A DNA stretch of 64,000 nucleotides from Bradyrhizobium sp. WSM1743. GTDB lineage: Bacteria > Pseudomonadota > Alphaproteobacteria > Rhizobiales > Xanthobacteraceae. The DNA is taken from contig NZ_AXAZ01000002.1 of assembly GCF_000473065.1 (NCBI RefSeq), forward strand, positions 248,001-312,000, read 5' to 3'. The position numbers and the translations under genes are program-made. Shown piece after piece: positions 34,901 through 42,169 of this stretch. The notes under the pieces were generated by a model that saw only the letters and a list, made by a program, of their open reading frames with translations, was not told the origin of the DNA and ran no database searches. The stretch's first letter is position 1. Each line of letters begins with the position of its first letter.

Positions 34901-35456
34901 CTATCACCGGCTCGCCGCACCGAACGGGGAAGGTAGGCGTACACTGGAGAAGCTGATTTATTCCTATCTCGGCGACTGGATTGATCGGCAGCGGGCCGAA
35001 CAGCGGGCCAACATCGAGGGCGCGGACGCACGGCTGGCTCACGCTGAGCATTTGAGAACAGAACTCATCAAGATACTTGAGGGAGAGCCGCCCTATGACA
35101 TCTTCGTACGATGGAAAGAGCTGCATGAGCAGCCGCTTGGCTGGGATCCAGACATCAATGACGGCGTGCGAATGAACATTCGTCCATTTATGACTGCCCG
35201 AACGCTGAACGGGCGCGGCGCCGGCGGTTGTATCCTGCGCAGCCAGCCGAAGATTAGGTGGGACAAGGATCGCGGCAAAGAGCCGACCCGATCTAAGGCC
35301 GACTATCCGTGGTTTTGGAGCTGGGACGAGTCGACTTCGGACTTCGCTGGCGGGGCGCAATTCGATGGGAACCGGTGGAACGACCTCCACTACAGTCGAG
35401 CTACTAAAACGTTGGCTCGTGGTCGCCACCACTCGTCAGTGGGAGGCAAGGCTTGA
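31962..35456 (+). CDS. pglX: PglX, BREX adenine-specific DNA methyltransferase
   Basis: A 1164-residue N6-adenine methyltransferase that marks host DNA at the BREX site. SAM-binding motif I is TVLDPCMGSGHFLVF (~304-312); FGLEIDPRCTQIAAFNLAFA is the following acidic motif. The catalytic motif IV reads CTNVPYLGWG (~508-511): the canonical NPPY has Val in place of the first Pro. Asn, second Pro and Tyr are kept, so activity is plausible. The C-terminal ~500 residues (IWHIWDGRRDGFHALINYHR...) hold the likely target recognition and BREX-specific region. GGGAGCGCACGCG precedes the ATG, and the stop overlaps pglZ by 4 nt. PglX specificity cannot be read from sequence. Confidence 0.92.
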   Translation: MASLERALRKDLETTVKKARRVAEAGARKTVAQLGVGETEAPKHLSAEQRTLRTRLRAHGRQLGDRRDIRTGAQDTTHLVQECAYEHWHRMLFARFLAEANLLIEPASGVAITLDEAQELARERATDWLELASDYAERMLPQIFRKEDPVLHIALPPETRSELEDLLKGLSKPIFEAEDSLGWVYQFWQADKKEEVNKSEVKIGADELPAVTQLFTEDYMVLFLLHNTLGAWWAGKVLAANPSLATSARDEAALRAACKAGDTDWTYLRFIRGKGENGAEGRWRPAAGEFEDWPKAAKDLTVLDPCMGSGHFLVFALPILVAFRRAEEGLSQPGAIEAVLRDNLFGLEIDPRCTQIAAFNLAFAAWRRIGYRPLPQLNLACSGLAIGVTKAEWLKLAEKAVTAADPAAKRDLLGTEQTLLTVGLEERVKNGLEALYDLFAKAPWLGSLINPRRAGADILREGFDRLEPLLASIFAAADTDDVREMAVAAQGMARAAQLLSSKFTLVCTNVPYLGWGKQDELLQDFCLREHAEAKPDLSTCFVERNLHFTLEGGTSAAVTPQNWLFLSSYKKLRRKLLRIAKFDVVSDLGPAAFNEMNWWAARTALVVYSNKKPTDKHRYLAVYADTGRDLHAKPAVLANGEARHIDQGVQATTKDATIAVFAASDSDLLGSYADCFQGISPGDSSRLVACFWEIDATSPKWKFFQSPPETTIDFGGRVDVIDWDSIQAGFEAAAVRGTEAWGHRGIAIGQMRHIPATLYSGELFSNSTPVIVPKVDAVLPAIWAFCKSADFHDELRKVNPKVSVDNGYVQKVPFNLAHWQKRADEEFAGKIPAPNTDDPTQWIFCGRPERSKTPLQVALARLMGYQWPRGKGVGFSDCPAIGQDDLENLGNLDGIVCLTATKGEPPAEQRLNSLLAKAYDPNWSATKLASLLNETGYAGKSLDDWLRDGFFAQHCELFQQRPFIWHIWDGRRDGFHALINYHRLAAPNGEGRRTLEKLIYSYLGDWIDRQRAEQRANIEGADARLAHAEHLRTELIKILEGEPPYDIFVRWKELHEQPLGWDPDINDGVRMNIRPFMTARTLNGRGAGGCILRSQPKIRWDKDRGKEPTRSKADYPWFWSWDESTSDFAGGAQFDGNRWNDLHYSRATKTLARGRHHSSVGGKA

Positions 35457-37789
35457 TCCACTCGGCTCGCCAGACACTCATCGATGCGCTGCAGGAGTCT
35501 TTCTCTGGCGCGTTGAAGTCGCCCGATGGCACGGCCGCACCGGTTGCGTTGCTTTGGACAGATGCAGACGGGCAGTGGCGGCCGCTCATTCCGGGGCTGA
35601 TGAAGGTATTGCCCGAGCTTTACGCCCTCGCTCCGTTTGCGCCTAGAGAGCGGCAGGGGCCGGTGATCTGGCTTAAGTGTATCGTCGAGCGGACTTTGCC
35701 TAATGACTCGCCAGCGGCCGGGGTAGTCCCGATCATCTATTTGCCGAATGTGAGCCGGCAGGACCTCCGAGCTGGCGGAGATTGCCCCGCTCATCTGCAG
35801 CCTCTCATCGAGCTACAATATCGCGGCGCGGTTTGGCACCAACGCAACGGACGAGATTGGACGGTGGAAGCATTCCTGACGTCAGACGATGGAGTTGGGC
35901 TCGACATCGCGAGGGACAACCGCACGCGGGAATCCATGCTGCGGGCGTTGGCATTGTTGGCGTCCGAGCCAATCTCGAGCCTTCGTGGGCGCCGCCTGGA
36001 GGCTGATGATTTCGACAGGCTGGCCATTGGCGATCCGGTCCGCGATCTGCTCGGCTGGATGAGCGATAAAGACGGGTTCGAAGGTCGCTGCGATCCAAAT
36101 CGCTGGGCAACCTTTAAAGATGTTTGCTGGCGTGAATTTGGATTCGATCCTGACGAGGACGGAATTCAATGGGCGGCCGATGCGCTGCTTCATGGCGGTG
36201 GTAGATGGGACGACGTTTGGAGGCGATTTTGCGATGCTCCACGCCTTTATCCAGGCGTGTCGGCCGTGTTGCGCCAGGCCCACCCGCGCGATTTGCTTGG
36301 CCTTGCCGATCATTCCCGCCGACCGAGCCTCAATCAGGAACAGGAAGATCGACTCCGCAGAGACCTTGAGGTCACCCTCTCCCTCCCACACGCCCAGGCC
36401 TGCGAAACTATCGAGAAACTCGAGGATGAGCACAAAGAACGACGCAGCTGGGTTTGGGCACTGCTTGGTGAGAGCCCTTATGCGTTGGCTCTTGAACCGC
36501 TTGGTCGACTGGCGAGAATTGCCAAGTCCACGCTCGGCGGCGCAACGGCTGAAGTCATGGCCGCAGACTATGCGTCTCAGGGCTGGCGTTGCGACCGCGC
36601 GGCGATGGAAGCGCTTGGCCGTCTGAAGCAAGGTGCTGAAAATAGCCTGATTACTAAGGTCGTGCGGACGCTCTACGAACCTTGGCTCGATCGCTCTGCG
36701 CGGCGATTTCAGGAGCTCATGTCTGCACCTGGTGTGGATCCGCACAAGCTGACTACGGCCGTCAATGCGGAACGAGAAACCTGCGTGCTGTTCGCCGACG
36801 GACTTCGCTTCGACGTGGGCGCGATACTACACGAACGCTTGGAAGCTCAAGGCTTTCGAGCGCGGATTTCGCATCGGATCGCGCCAATTCCAACTGTTAC
36901 GGCGACGGCGAAGCCCATAGCGTCTCCGGCGCATGGATCGTGTTCTGGCAAAGCCGATGCCGACGATTTCGCCCCTATCATCACGTCGAGCAATCAGCTG
37001 GCGAGTGCCTCTCGGTTACGAGACGTGATGGCGCGAGCTGGTGTCGAAATACTCGACCAGGATCAATCGAGAATGACCCTGAGTGGGGATGGTGGCGGCT
37101 GGACCGAGAGCGGCAAGCTCGACGCTCTTGGGCACTCGCTCGATACTCTTCTTGTTCGTCAGATTGATCCGGAGATCGACTCCCTCCTTGATCGCATCAG
37201 CGGTTTGCTCAGTGCCGGATGGAGCAAAGTTCGTGTCGTAACGGACCACGGGTGGCTTCTTCTTCCCGGCGGCTTGCCGAAGATTGAGCTCTCCCCTCAC
37301 CTGGTTGCGACCAAGTGGTCCCGATGCGCCGCCGTCAGAGGTAGCTCTGCCCCGAACATTCCTACCTATCCCTGGTATTGGAATCCACTGCTGCGCATCG
37401 CTTCACCACCGGGCATCGGCGCCTTCATGGCGAACTCTGAGTACGCACACGGAGGAATCAGCCTTCAAGAATGTGTCGTTCCCGAGCTGGTCGTGGAGCG
37501 CGGTGAGGAGGCCGTGACTGCTACGATCGCAGAGATTAGCTGGCGCGGCATGAGATGCAGGGTGACTGTAAAATCTAACGCCAAAGCCTTGCAAGTGGAC
37601 CTGCGCCTCAATTGGAAACAGGCCGACTCGAGCATCGTCGTGGCAGTCAAAGAATTGGGAAGCAACGGCGAAGCGAGCCTTGCTGTATCGGACGACAAAC
37701 ACGAGGGAGCCGCGGCCTCGGTCGTCGTCACGGATATTGTGGGACGGGTGCTCGATTCCAAGCCGACAACCGTCGGAGAAGATGCATGA
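35453..37789 (+). CDS. pglZ: PglZ, BREX alkaline-phosphatase-like protein
   Basis: A 778-residue protein with a PglZ/alkaline phosphatase-superfamily domain: NAERETCVLFADGLRFDVGA (~436-455, metal-binding Asp), DSLLDRISGLLSAGWSKVRV and VVTDHGWLLLPGG (~594-606, DHG metal motif). The first ~400 residues are a helical N-terminal region as in the type 1 (type B) form. The start is TTG at 35453 (TTGA overlapping the pglX stop), with GGGAGGCAAGGC in front giving a strong ribosome site; no better start exists. PglZ is the signature protein of all BREX systems; its substrate is not known. Confidence 0.92.
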   Translation: MIHSARQTLIDALQESFSGALKSPDGTAAPVALLWTDADGQWRPLIPGLMKVLPELYALAPFAPRERQGPVIWLKCIVERTLPNDSPAAGVVPIIYLPNVSRQDLRAGGDCPAHLQPLIELQYRGAVWHQRNGRDWTVEAFLTSDDGVGLDIARDNRTRESMLRALALLASEPISSLRGRRLEADDFDRLAIGDPVRDLLGWMSDKDGFEGRCDPNRWATFKDVCWREFGFDPDEDGIQWAADALLHGGGRWDDVWRRFCDAPRLYPGVSAVLRQAHPRDLLGLADHSRRPSLNQEQEDRLRRDLEVTLSLPHAQACETIEKLEDEHKERRSWVWALLGESPYALALEPLGRLARIAKSTLGGATAEVMAADYASQGWRCDRAAMEALGRLKQGAENSLITKVVRTLYEPWLDRSARRFQELMSAPGVDPHKLTTAVNAERETCVLFADGLRFDVGAILHERLEAQGFRARISHRIAPIPTVTATAKPIASPAHGSCSGKADADDFAPIITSSNQLASASRLRDVMARAGVEILDQDQSRMTLSGDGGGWTESGKLDALGHSLDTLLVRQIDPEIDSLLDRISGLLSAGWSKVRVVTDHGWLLLPGGLPKIELSPHLVATKWSRCAAVRGSSAPNIPTYPWYWNPLLRIASPPGIGAFMANSEYAHGGISLQECVVPELVVERGEEAVTATIAEISWRGMRCRVTVKSNAKALQVDLRLNWKQADSSIVVAVKELGSNGEASLAVSDDKHEGAAASVVVTDIVGRVLDSKPTTVGEDA

Positions 37790-39840
37790 GCATTGAACTC
37801 GATGAACTCGACAATTTGGCGGCGTCGGCCTTCGACGGATACCTCGTCCGCAAGGATCTCGTGCGCAAATACTCCCGCCAGTACCCGGTTCCAACCTATG
37901 TGGTCGAGTTTCTGCTCGGGCGCTATTGTGCCAGCGTCAACGAAAGCGAGATAGTGGAAGGGCTAGAGATCGTTGAAAAGCAACTCAAAGATCGAACCGT
38001 CCGCACGGGTGAGGAAGAACTATTCAAGGCTCGCGCCAAGGAGACGGGGTCAGTAAAGATCATCGACATTTTGCGTGCCAAGCTCGACCCAAAAAACGAC
38101 TGCTATGTCGCGGAACTTCCCAGCTTGAATTTGCGTGACGTCCGCATTGACGATCAACTCGTGCGCGACAATGAGCGGATGTTGACAGACGGCTTCTATG
38201 GTGAGGTTACGCTCGCCTACGACGGAATTATTGCTCAGGAAAAAGGCGGTCGCCCGTTCGGAATATCTTCTGTTCGTCCCATTCAGATGTCTAAGGCGGA
38301 CGTGCTCGACGTCTATGCCAAGGCCCGTCGAAGCTTCAGCACCGATCGATGGATCGATTTCTTGTTGCGTTCAATCGGGCTTGAGCCAGCGGCTTTCAAC
38401 GAGCGCGCGAAGCGTGTCGTCCTTCTGCGCATGGTTCCTTTCGTCGAACGGAACTATAATCTCATCGAGCTCGGGCCGCGCGGGACTGGCAAAAGTCATT
38501 TGTTTCAGCAGATATCGCCTTATGCTCATCTAATTTCGGGAGGCAAGGCCACGGTCGCAAAGATGTTCGTCAACAATGCGAACGGACAACGCGGGTTGGT
38601 TTGCCAATATGATGTCGTCTGCTTCGATGAAGTTTCTGGGATTTCCTTCGACCAGAAGGACGGCGTCAACATCATGAAAGGTTACATGGCTTCGGGCCAA
38701 TTCAGTCGCGGCAAAGAGAGCATCCGTGCTGAAGGCAGCATTGTTATGGTAGGGAATCTGGATGTCGATGTAGAGCAACAGCAGAAGGTCGGTCACCTCC
38801 TGAGCCCCATGCCCCCCGAGATGCGCGATGATACGGCATTCATGGATCGGATTCATGCCTACGCGCCAGGCTGGGACTATCCGAAGTTAAAGCCGAGTGA
38901 GCACCTGACGGATCACTTTGGTCTTGTCAGCGATTTCCTCAGTGAATGTTGGACCCGGCTGCGGGCCTCCAACCGGGCTTCTGTGCTACAGGGTCGTATT
39001 CATCTGGGCGGCGCCCTCAGTGGTCGAGATCTCGAAGCGGTCAACAAGACTGTCAGCGGACTGATAAAGCTACTATTTCCAGCTCCAGACATGTCGGTCC
39101 CAGACCAGGACCTCGAGTGGATCGTTCGGATAGCGTTGGAGTCACGGCGCCGCGTCAAAGAGCAACAGCGACGCGTCTTCAAGAGCGAATTTCGGAATAC
39201 GCATTTCAGCTACGTTTTAGGGCCAGACGGCACTGAGCAGTTCGTGTCGACTCCTGAATTGCATAGCGATGAAGCGATCGAGAGCGATCCGTTGCCGCCT
39301 GGTCAAGTTTGGGGTGTCAGCTTGGGAGCAGGCGAAGCGGGCCCGGGGCTCTACCGGATTGACGTGACCTGCGGACCCGGCGGCGGGGTCAAGATCTTAA
39401 ATCAGCCTACGCCACCAGCCTTTCGTGAAAGCGTGCGCGTCGGCGAACAGAATCTTTACGTCAGGTCGAAGGAATTGGTCGGCGACCGAAACCCGCGCGA
39501 GGAGGAATTCTCAGTTCAGATGCGGCCGATGGATGCAGACAAAACCGGAGCTGGGCTGGGAATTCCGGTTTTGGTCGCCTTGTGTGGCGGTGTGCTTGGC
39601 CGGAACACGCGTGGCGGAATGATCGTCGTAGGTGCTCTCAATCTTGGCGGCTCAATCGATATGGTTCCGAACGCAGTACGAATTGCTGAACTCGCGATCG
39701 ACAAACAGGCTCAGACGCTCCTCATGCCGGTCTCCGCACGTCGGCAGCTGAATGACCTCCCCGACGACCTTTGGACGAAGATCAGCATCGAGTTTTACAA
39801 GGATGGTCCTGATGCCGTATTTAAGGCGCTTATGGAATGA
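37786..39840 (+). CDS. brxL: BrxL, Lon-like AAA+ BREX effector
   Basis: A 684-residue protein from the ATG at 37786 (MSIELDELDNLAASAFDGYL), overlapping pglZ by ATGA; the frame is open upstream but that part only mirrors pglZ. Walker A is ELGPRGTGKSHLFQQ (~229-238); Walker B is VVCFDEVSGISF. The C-terminus has the Lon-protease-like fold (DADKTGAGLGIPVLVALCGG, MIVVGALNLGGSIDMVPNAV, LLMPVSARRQLNDL). Where Lon has its nucleophilic Ser, this protein shows TGAGLG, without Ser, so proteolysis is doubtful. In other BREX systems BrxL assembles on DNA and acts in restriction. It closes the operon; the facing PP2C gene ends 117 nt away. Confidence 0.92.
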   Translation: MSIELDELDNLAASAFDGYLVRKDLVRKYSRQYPVPTYVVEFLLGRYCASVNESEIVEGLEIVEKQLKDRTVRTGEEELFKARAKETGSVKIIDILRAKLDPKNDCYVAELPSLNLRDVRIDDQLVRDNERMLTDGFYGEVTLAYDGIIAQEKGGRPFGISSVRPIQMSKADVLDVYAKARRSFSTDRWIDFLLRSIGLEPAAFNERAKRVVLLRMVPFVERNYNLIELGPRGTGKSHLFQQISPYAHLISGGKATVAKMFVNNANGQRGLVCQYDVVCFDEVSGISFDQKDGVNIMKGYMASGQFSRGKESIRAEGSIVMVGNLDVDVEQQQKVGHLLSPMPPEMRDDTAFMDRIHAYAPGWDYPKLKPSEHLTDHFGLVSDFLSECWTRLRASNRASVLQGRIHLGGALSGRDLEAVNKTVSGLIKLLFPAPDMSVPDQDLEWIVRIALESRRRVKEQQRRVFKSEFRNTHFSYVLGPDGTEQFVSTPELHSDEAIESDPLPPGQVWGVSLGAGEAGPGLYRIDVTCGPGGGVKILNQPTPPAFRESVRVGEQNLYVRSKELVGDRNPREEEFSVQMRPMDADKTGAGLGIPVLVALCGGVLGRNTRGGMIVVGALNLGGSIDMVPNAVRIAELAIDKQAQTLLMPVSARRQLNDLPDDLWTKISIEFYKDGPDAVFKALME

Positions 39841-39957
39841 AGGCACTCGCGGGCTCGACGCCCGGTCATGTGAAAATTGCCTATCGCTGCTTTCCCGTTC
39901 GATCCGAAAGTGACCTAAGGAACAACGCGTCCCCTTGATGGCGCAGGGCGGGATATT

Positions 39958-40707
39958 TCATACCCGCGACATGCGTGCTGCTATGATCGAGATGTTATCT
40001 CGCCCTCCAGCATCAAGGGCCAACCTCAGCAATCTGCGAACGCACCGCTCCAAGTCTTGCTCTTCCGCAATCGTCGAACTGACGAGCTTCTCCGGGACCA
40101 TGTCTGTCAGGCCGTCGCTGCAGATCAACAAGGTATCCTCCGCGTCTAAAATTGAGGTCGTACCGACGTGCGGACGGATCGTAGTTTTTGCAGTTCTACC
40201 ACCAAGTGACTGGGTGATCTGATGCGACAGCCGCTTCGTTCGGGGTCCCGTACCTAACGGCACGTCATCATGGCTCAATCTGATCAGCTCACCTCGCAAA
40301 TGTCGATACACTCGGCTGTCTCCAACGTTGAAGTAGACGATCTCGTCCTCTCCGACGGCTACCCCCGCGATGGTCGTACCCATTCCCCTAGAAGACGGAG
40401 TACGCTCCATCGCGTCGTATATGGCATCATTAGCAAAGTGAATCGCATTCTCCCACCGCCACAGCTCAGTGCCGCTGGGAGACATCTGAAGTATGGCCGA
40501 AAGCGCAGTCCTACTGGCCAAAGCTCCGTTTCGGTGTCCACCCATGCCATCCGCGACGATCAGAAGGCCAATATGAATTGGCAGCGTAAATCGCTCCGGG
40601 CCGAACTCCCCCTCGGAAATCAGATCCGTTCCAATCAGCACAGCATCCTCGTTGATCTTCCTGACAAGACCGACGTTCGTCAAAGCAGCAACTTCAAGCG
40701 AAGGCAT
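39958..40707 (-). CDS. PP2C-type Ser/Thr protein phosphatase
   Basis: About 249 residues if it starts at the ATG at 40707 (MPSLEVAALTNVGLVRKINE); ATGs at 40767 and 40746 overlap the preceding gene and would add 20 or 13 residues. All PP2C motifs are present: VGLVRKINEDAVLIG, LLIVADGMGGHRNG (metal-binding DG), VGDSRVYRHLRGELIRLSHD, LLICSDGLTDMVPEKLV and GGRDNISIIAARM. It would remove phosphate from Ser/Thr, presumably reversing the kinase fused to the helicase two genes upstream. Co-directional and adjacent to both partners. Cytoplasmic; no membrane segment. Confidence 0.88.
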   Translation of the reverse strand: MPSLEVAALTNVGLVRKINEDAVLIGTDLISEGEFGPERFTLPIHIGLLIVADGMGGHRNGALASRTALSAILQMSPSGTELWRWENAIHFANDAIYDAMERTPSSRGMGTTIAGVAVGEDEIVYFNVGDSRVYRHLRGELIRLSHDDVPLGTGPRTKRLSHQITQSLGGRTAKTTIRPHVGTTSILDAEDTLLICSDGLTDMVPEKLVSSTIAEEQDLERCVRRLLRLALDAGGRDNISIIAARMSRV

Positions 40708-40711
40708 GCCT

Positions 40712-42169
40712 CTATTCGCTCTTTTCCTGTCGTCCCGCGGTACCATCGAGTCTTCTGGTGAAATCACGCACTAGATCAGGCTGCTGCAGGACATAGCCGA
40801 CCACGTGCGCGAAGGAGCGCACCTTACCAAGATTGCCCAACATCGGCCGGTTGCTAATTAGCGCGAATTTTTCGTCGCAGACGAGGTGATGGAATTGGCT
40901 CCCCCGTCCACCGGTCGTAATCTGAAGATTTGGATATCGTTTGTTCAAACGCTCGAGTTCAATTGCCGGAGACTCGGGCTTGGGAGGTTCTCTCAACGTG
41001 AGTATGACGCGTACACCACGACTCAACAGCTCCTCGAGCCTTTTAAGGAACAAGGGATCGACCACGGAGCGATCGACGATCCGGCTTGAGGCAAAGAGCT
41101 GGCTGTCGCATCGCTCGAACGCTGCTTCGAGCAATTCGGCTATTTCAAACGGCGCAATTGGACGCGCGGCGAAAGCCGCAAGCTCCGCCTCTGCGTCCGC
41201 CAGCGCTTGTGCGGCAAGTGCGACCCCTTCGCGATCGTCCGCCCCCCGCGACGGATCAATTGCGGACTGCCGCTCGGCTTTTGTCAGCGCAGCCTGATGC
41301 TTGATCCGGGCAAGCGATACGGCCAGCCGTTTATCCTCCAGCGACTCCTGCTCGGCGACCTTCTTCAAGATATCGGTTCCCAGATAGCGTCTGAGATCGC
41401 TGAGCGCAGCCGACTCGTCGATGGCTTTGAGGAAGCCCATCTTCTTCGGTCCGCCGCGCTCCGCGAAGGCATGCTCGAGAGCTTCGTTCCTGGCCTCGTC
41501 CACGATGAACGCGATCTGTATCTCGGACGACCTGTACTTCTTGTAAACCAGTGCCACTCCCGGTCTGTAGAGCCTCACACGGCGAACAATCCTCTTCAAC
41601 CGTAGTATGTCACGCCCCAGGGCATCTCGTCCCCCCGCTTGTTGGGCCAGCACCTGAAGGACGTCCGGCAGTGCTATCTGCTCGATCTCCGGTCCCTCCG
41701 CAGGATACGGCCGGATCTCTATCACCCTTTTCGCATCGATGTTCGCCGGCGTCAGCAACTGTTCAGGCGGAAGTCTGACAGGCTTGAGAAGCAATCGATC
41801 ATACAGGAACACAAGCATTTCGTCCTGCGGCGCGGACTCCATCGCCTTGTCGAGCACCTCGCGACCGCGCGAGGTCAAACCTACGGAGCCTTCTTCGGCG
41901 CTCGTGATGTAGCGGTCGCTTCGAAGCTGATCGAGGGACGCCATGACTGTTGTCACGTCAATGCCGAGAAAGCCGCCTACCTCCGGCGCACTCGTCAGGC
42001 CGAGCGCCACGCATCTCATCACGAACTCCTTTATTGGAGGAATTCCGTGATGCACCATTGTGATCGCGTCGACCGTCAGGCGGTAGAGTGGAAGGGCGAC
42101 TTCCGCGTAGTCGATCAGATCATAGCCGTGCCGGCGCTCGAACCGCCTTGCGACGTCGCTTGCGTTCAT
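40712..42169 (-). CDS. Winged-helix, coiled-coil and degenerate PLD-like protein of the kinase-helicase operon
   Basis: A 485-residue protein from the ATG at 42169 (MNASDVARRFERRHGYDLID), which overlaps the kinase-helicase stop by ATGA; an ATG seven codons upstream is less likely. N-terminus: winged-helix-like (TSAPEVGGFLGIDVTTVMAS, LTSRGREVLDKAM). Middle: helical, partly coiled coil, with MGFLKAIDESAALSDLRRYL. C-terminal ~140 residues resemble a phospholipase D-like nuclease domain: LLEAAFERCDSQLFASSRIV, LEELLSRGVRVILTL, FHHLVCDEKFALISN (~426-440). Active PLD enzymes have HxK...D; here the Lys is absent (HHL), so this site is probably degenerate and no second HKD is seen. Likely a sensor or adaptor. 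Confidence 0.65.
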   Translation of the reverse strand: MNASDVARRFERRHGYDLIDYAEVALPLYRLTVDAITMVHHGIPPIKEFVMRCVALGLTSAPEVGGFLGIDVTTVMASLDQLRSDRYITSAEEGSVGLTSRGREVLDKAMESAPQDEMLVFLYDRLLLKPVRLPPEQLLTPANIDAKRVIEIRPYPAEGPEIEQIALPDVLQVLAQQAGGRDALGRDILRLKRIVRRVRLYRPGVALVYKKYRSSEIQIAFIVDEARNEALEHAFAERGGPKKMGFLKAIDESAALSDLRRYLGTDILKKVAEQESLEDKRLAVSLARIKHQAALTKAERQSAIDPSRGADDREGVALAAQALADAEAELAAFAARPIAPFEIAELLEAAFERCDSQLFASSRIVDRSVVDPLFLKRLEELLSRGVRVILTLREPPKPESPAIELERLNKRYPNLQITTGGRGSQFHHLVCDEKFALISNRPMLGNLGKVRSFAHVVGYVLQQPDLVRDFTRRLDGTAGRQEKSE

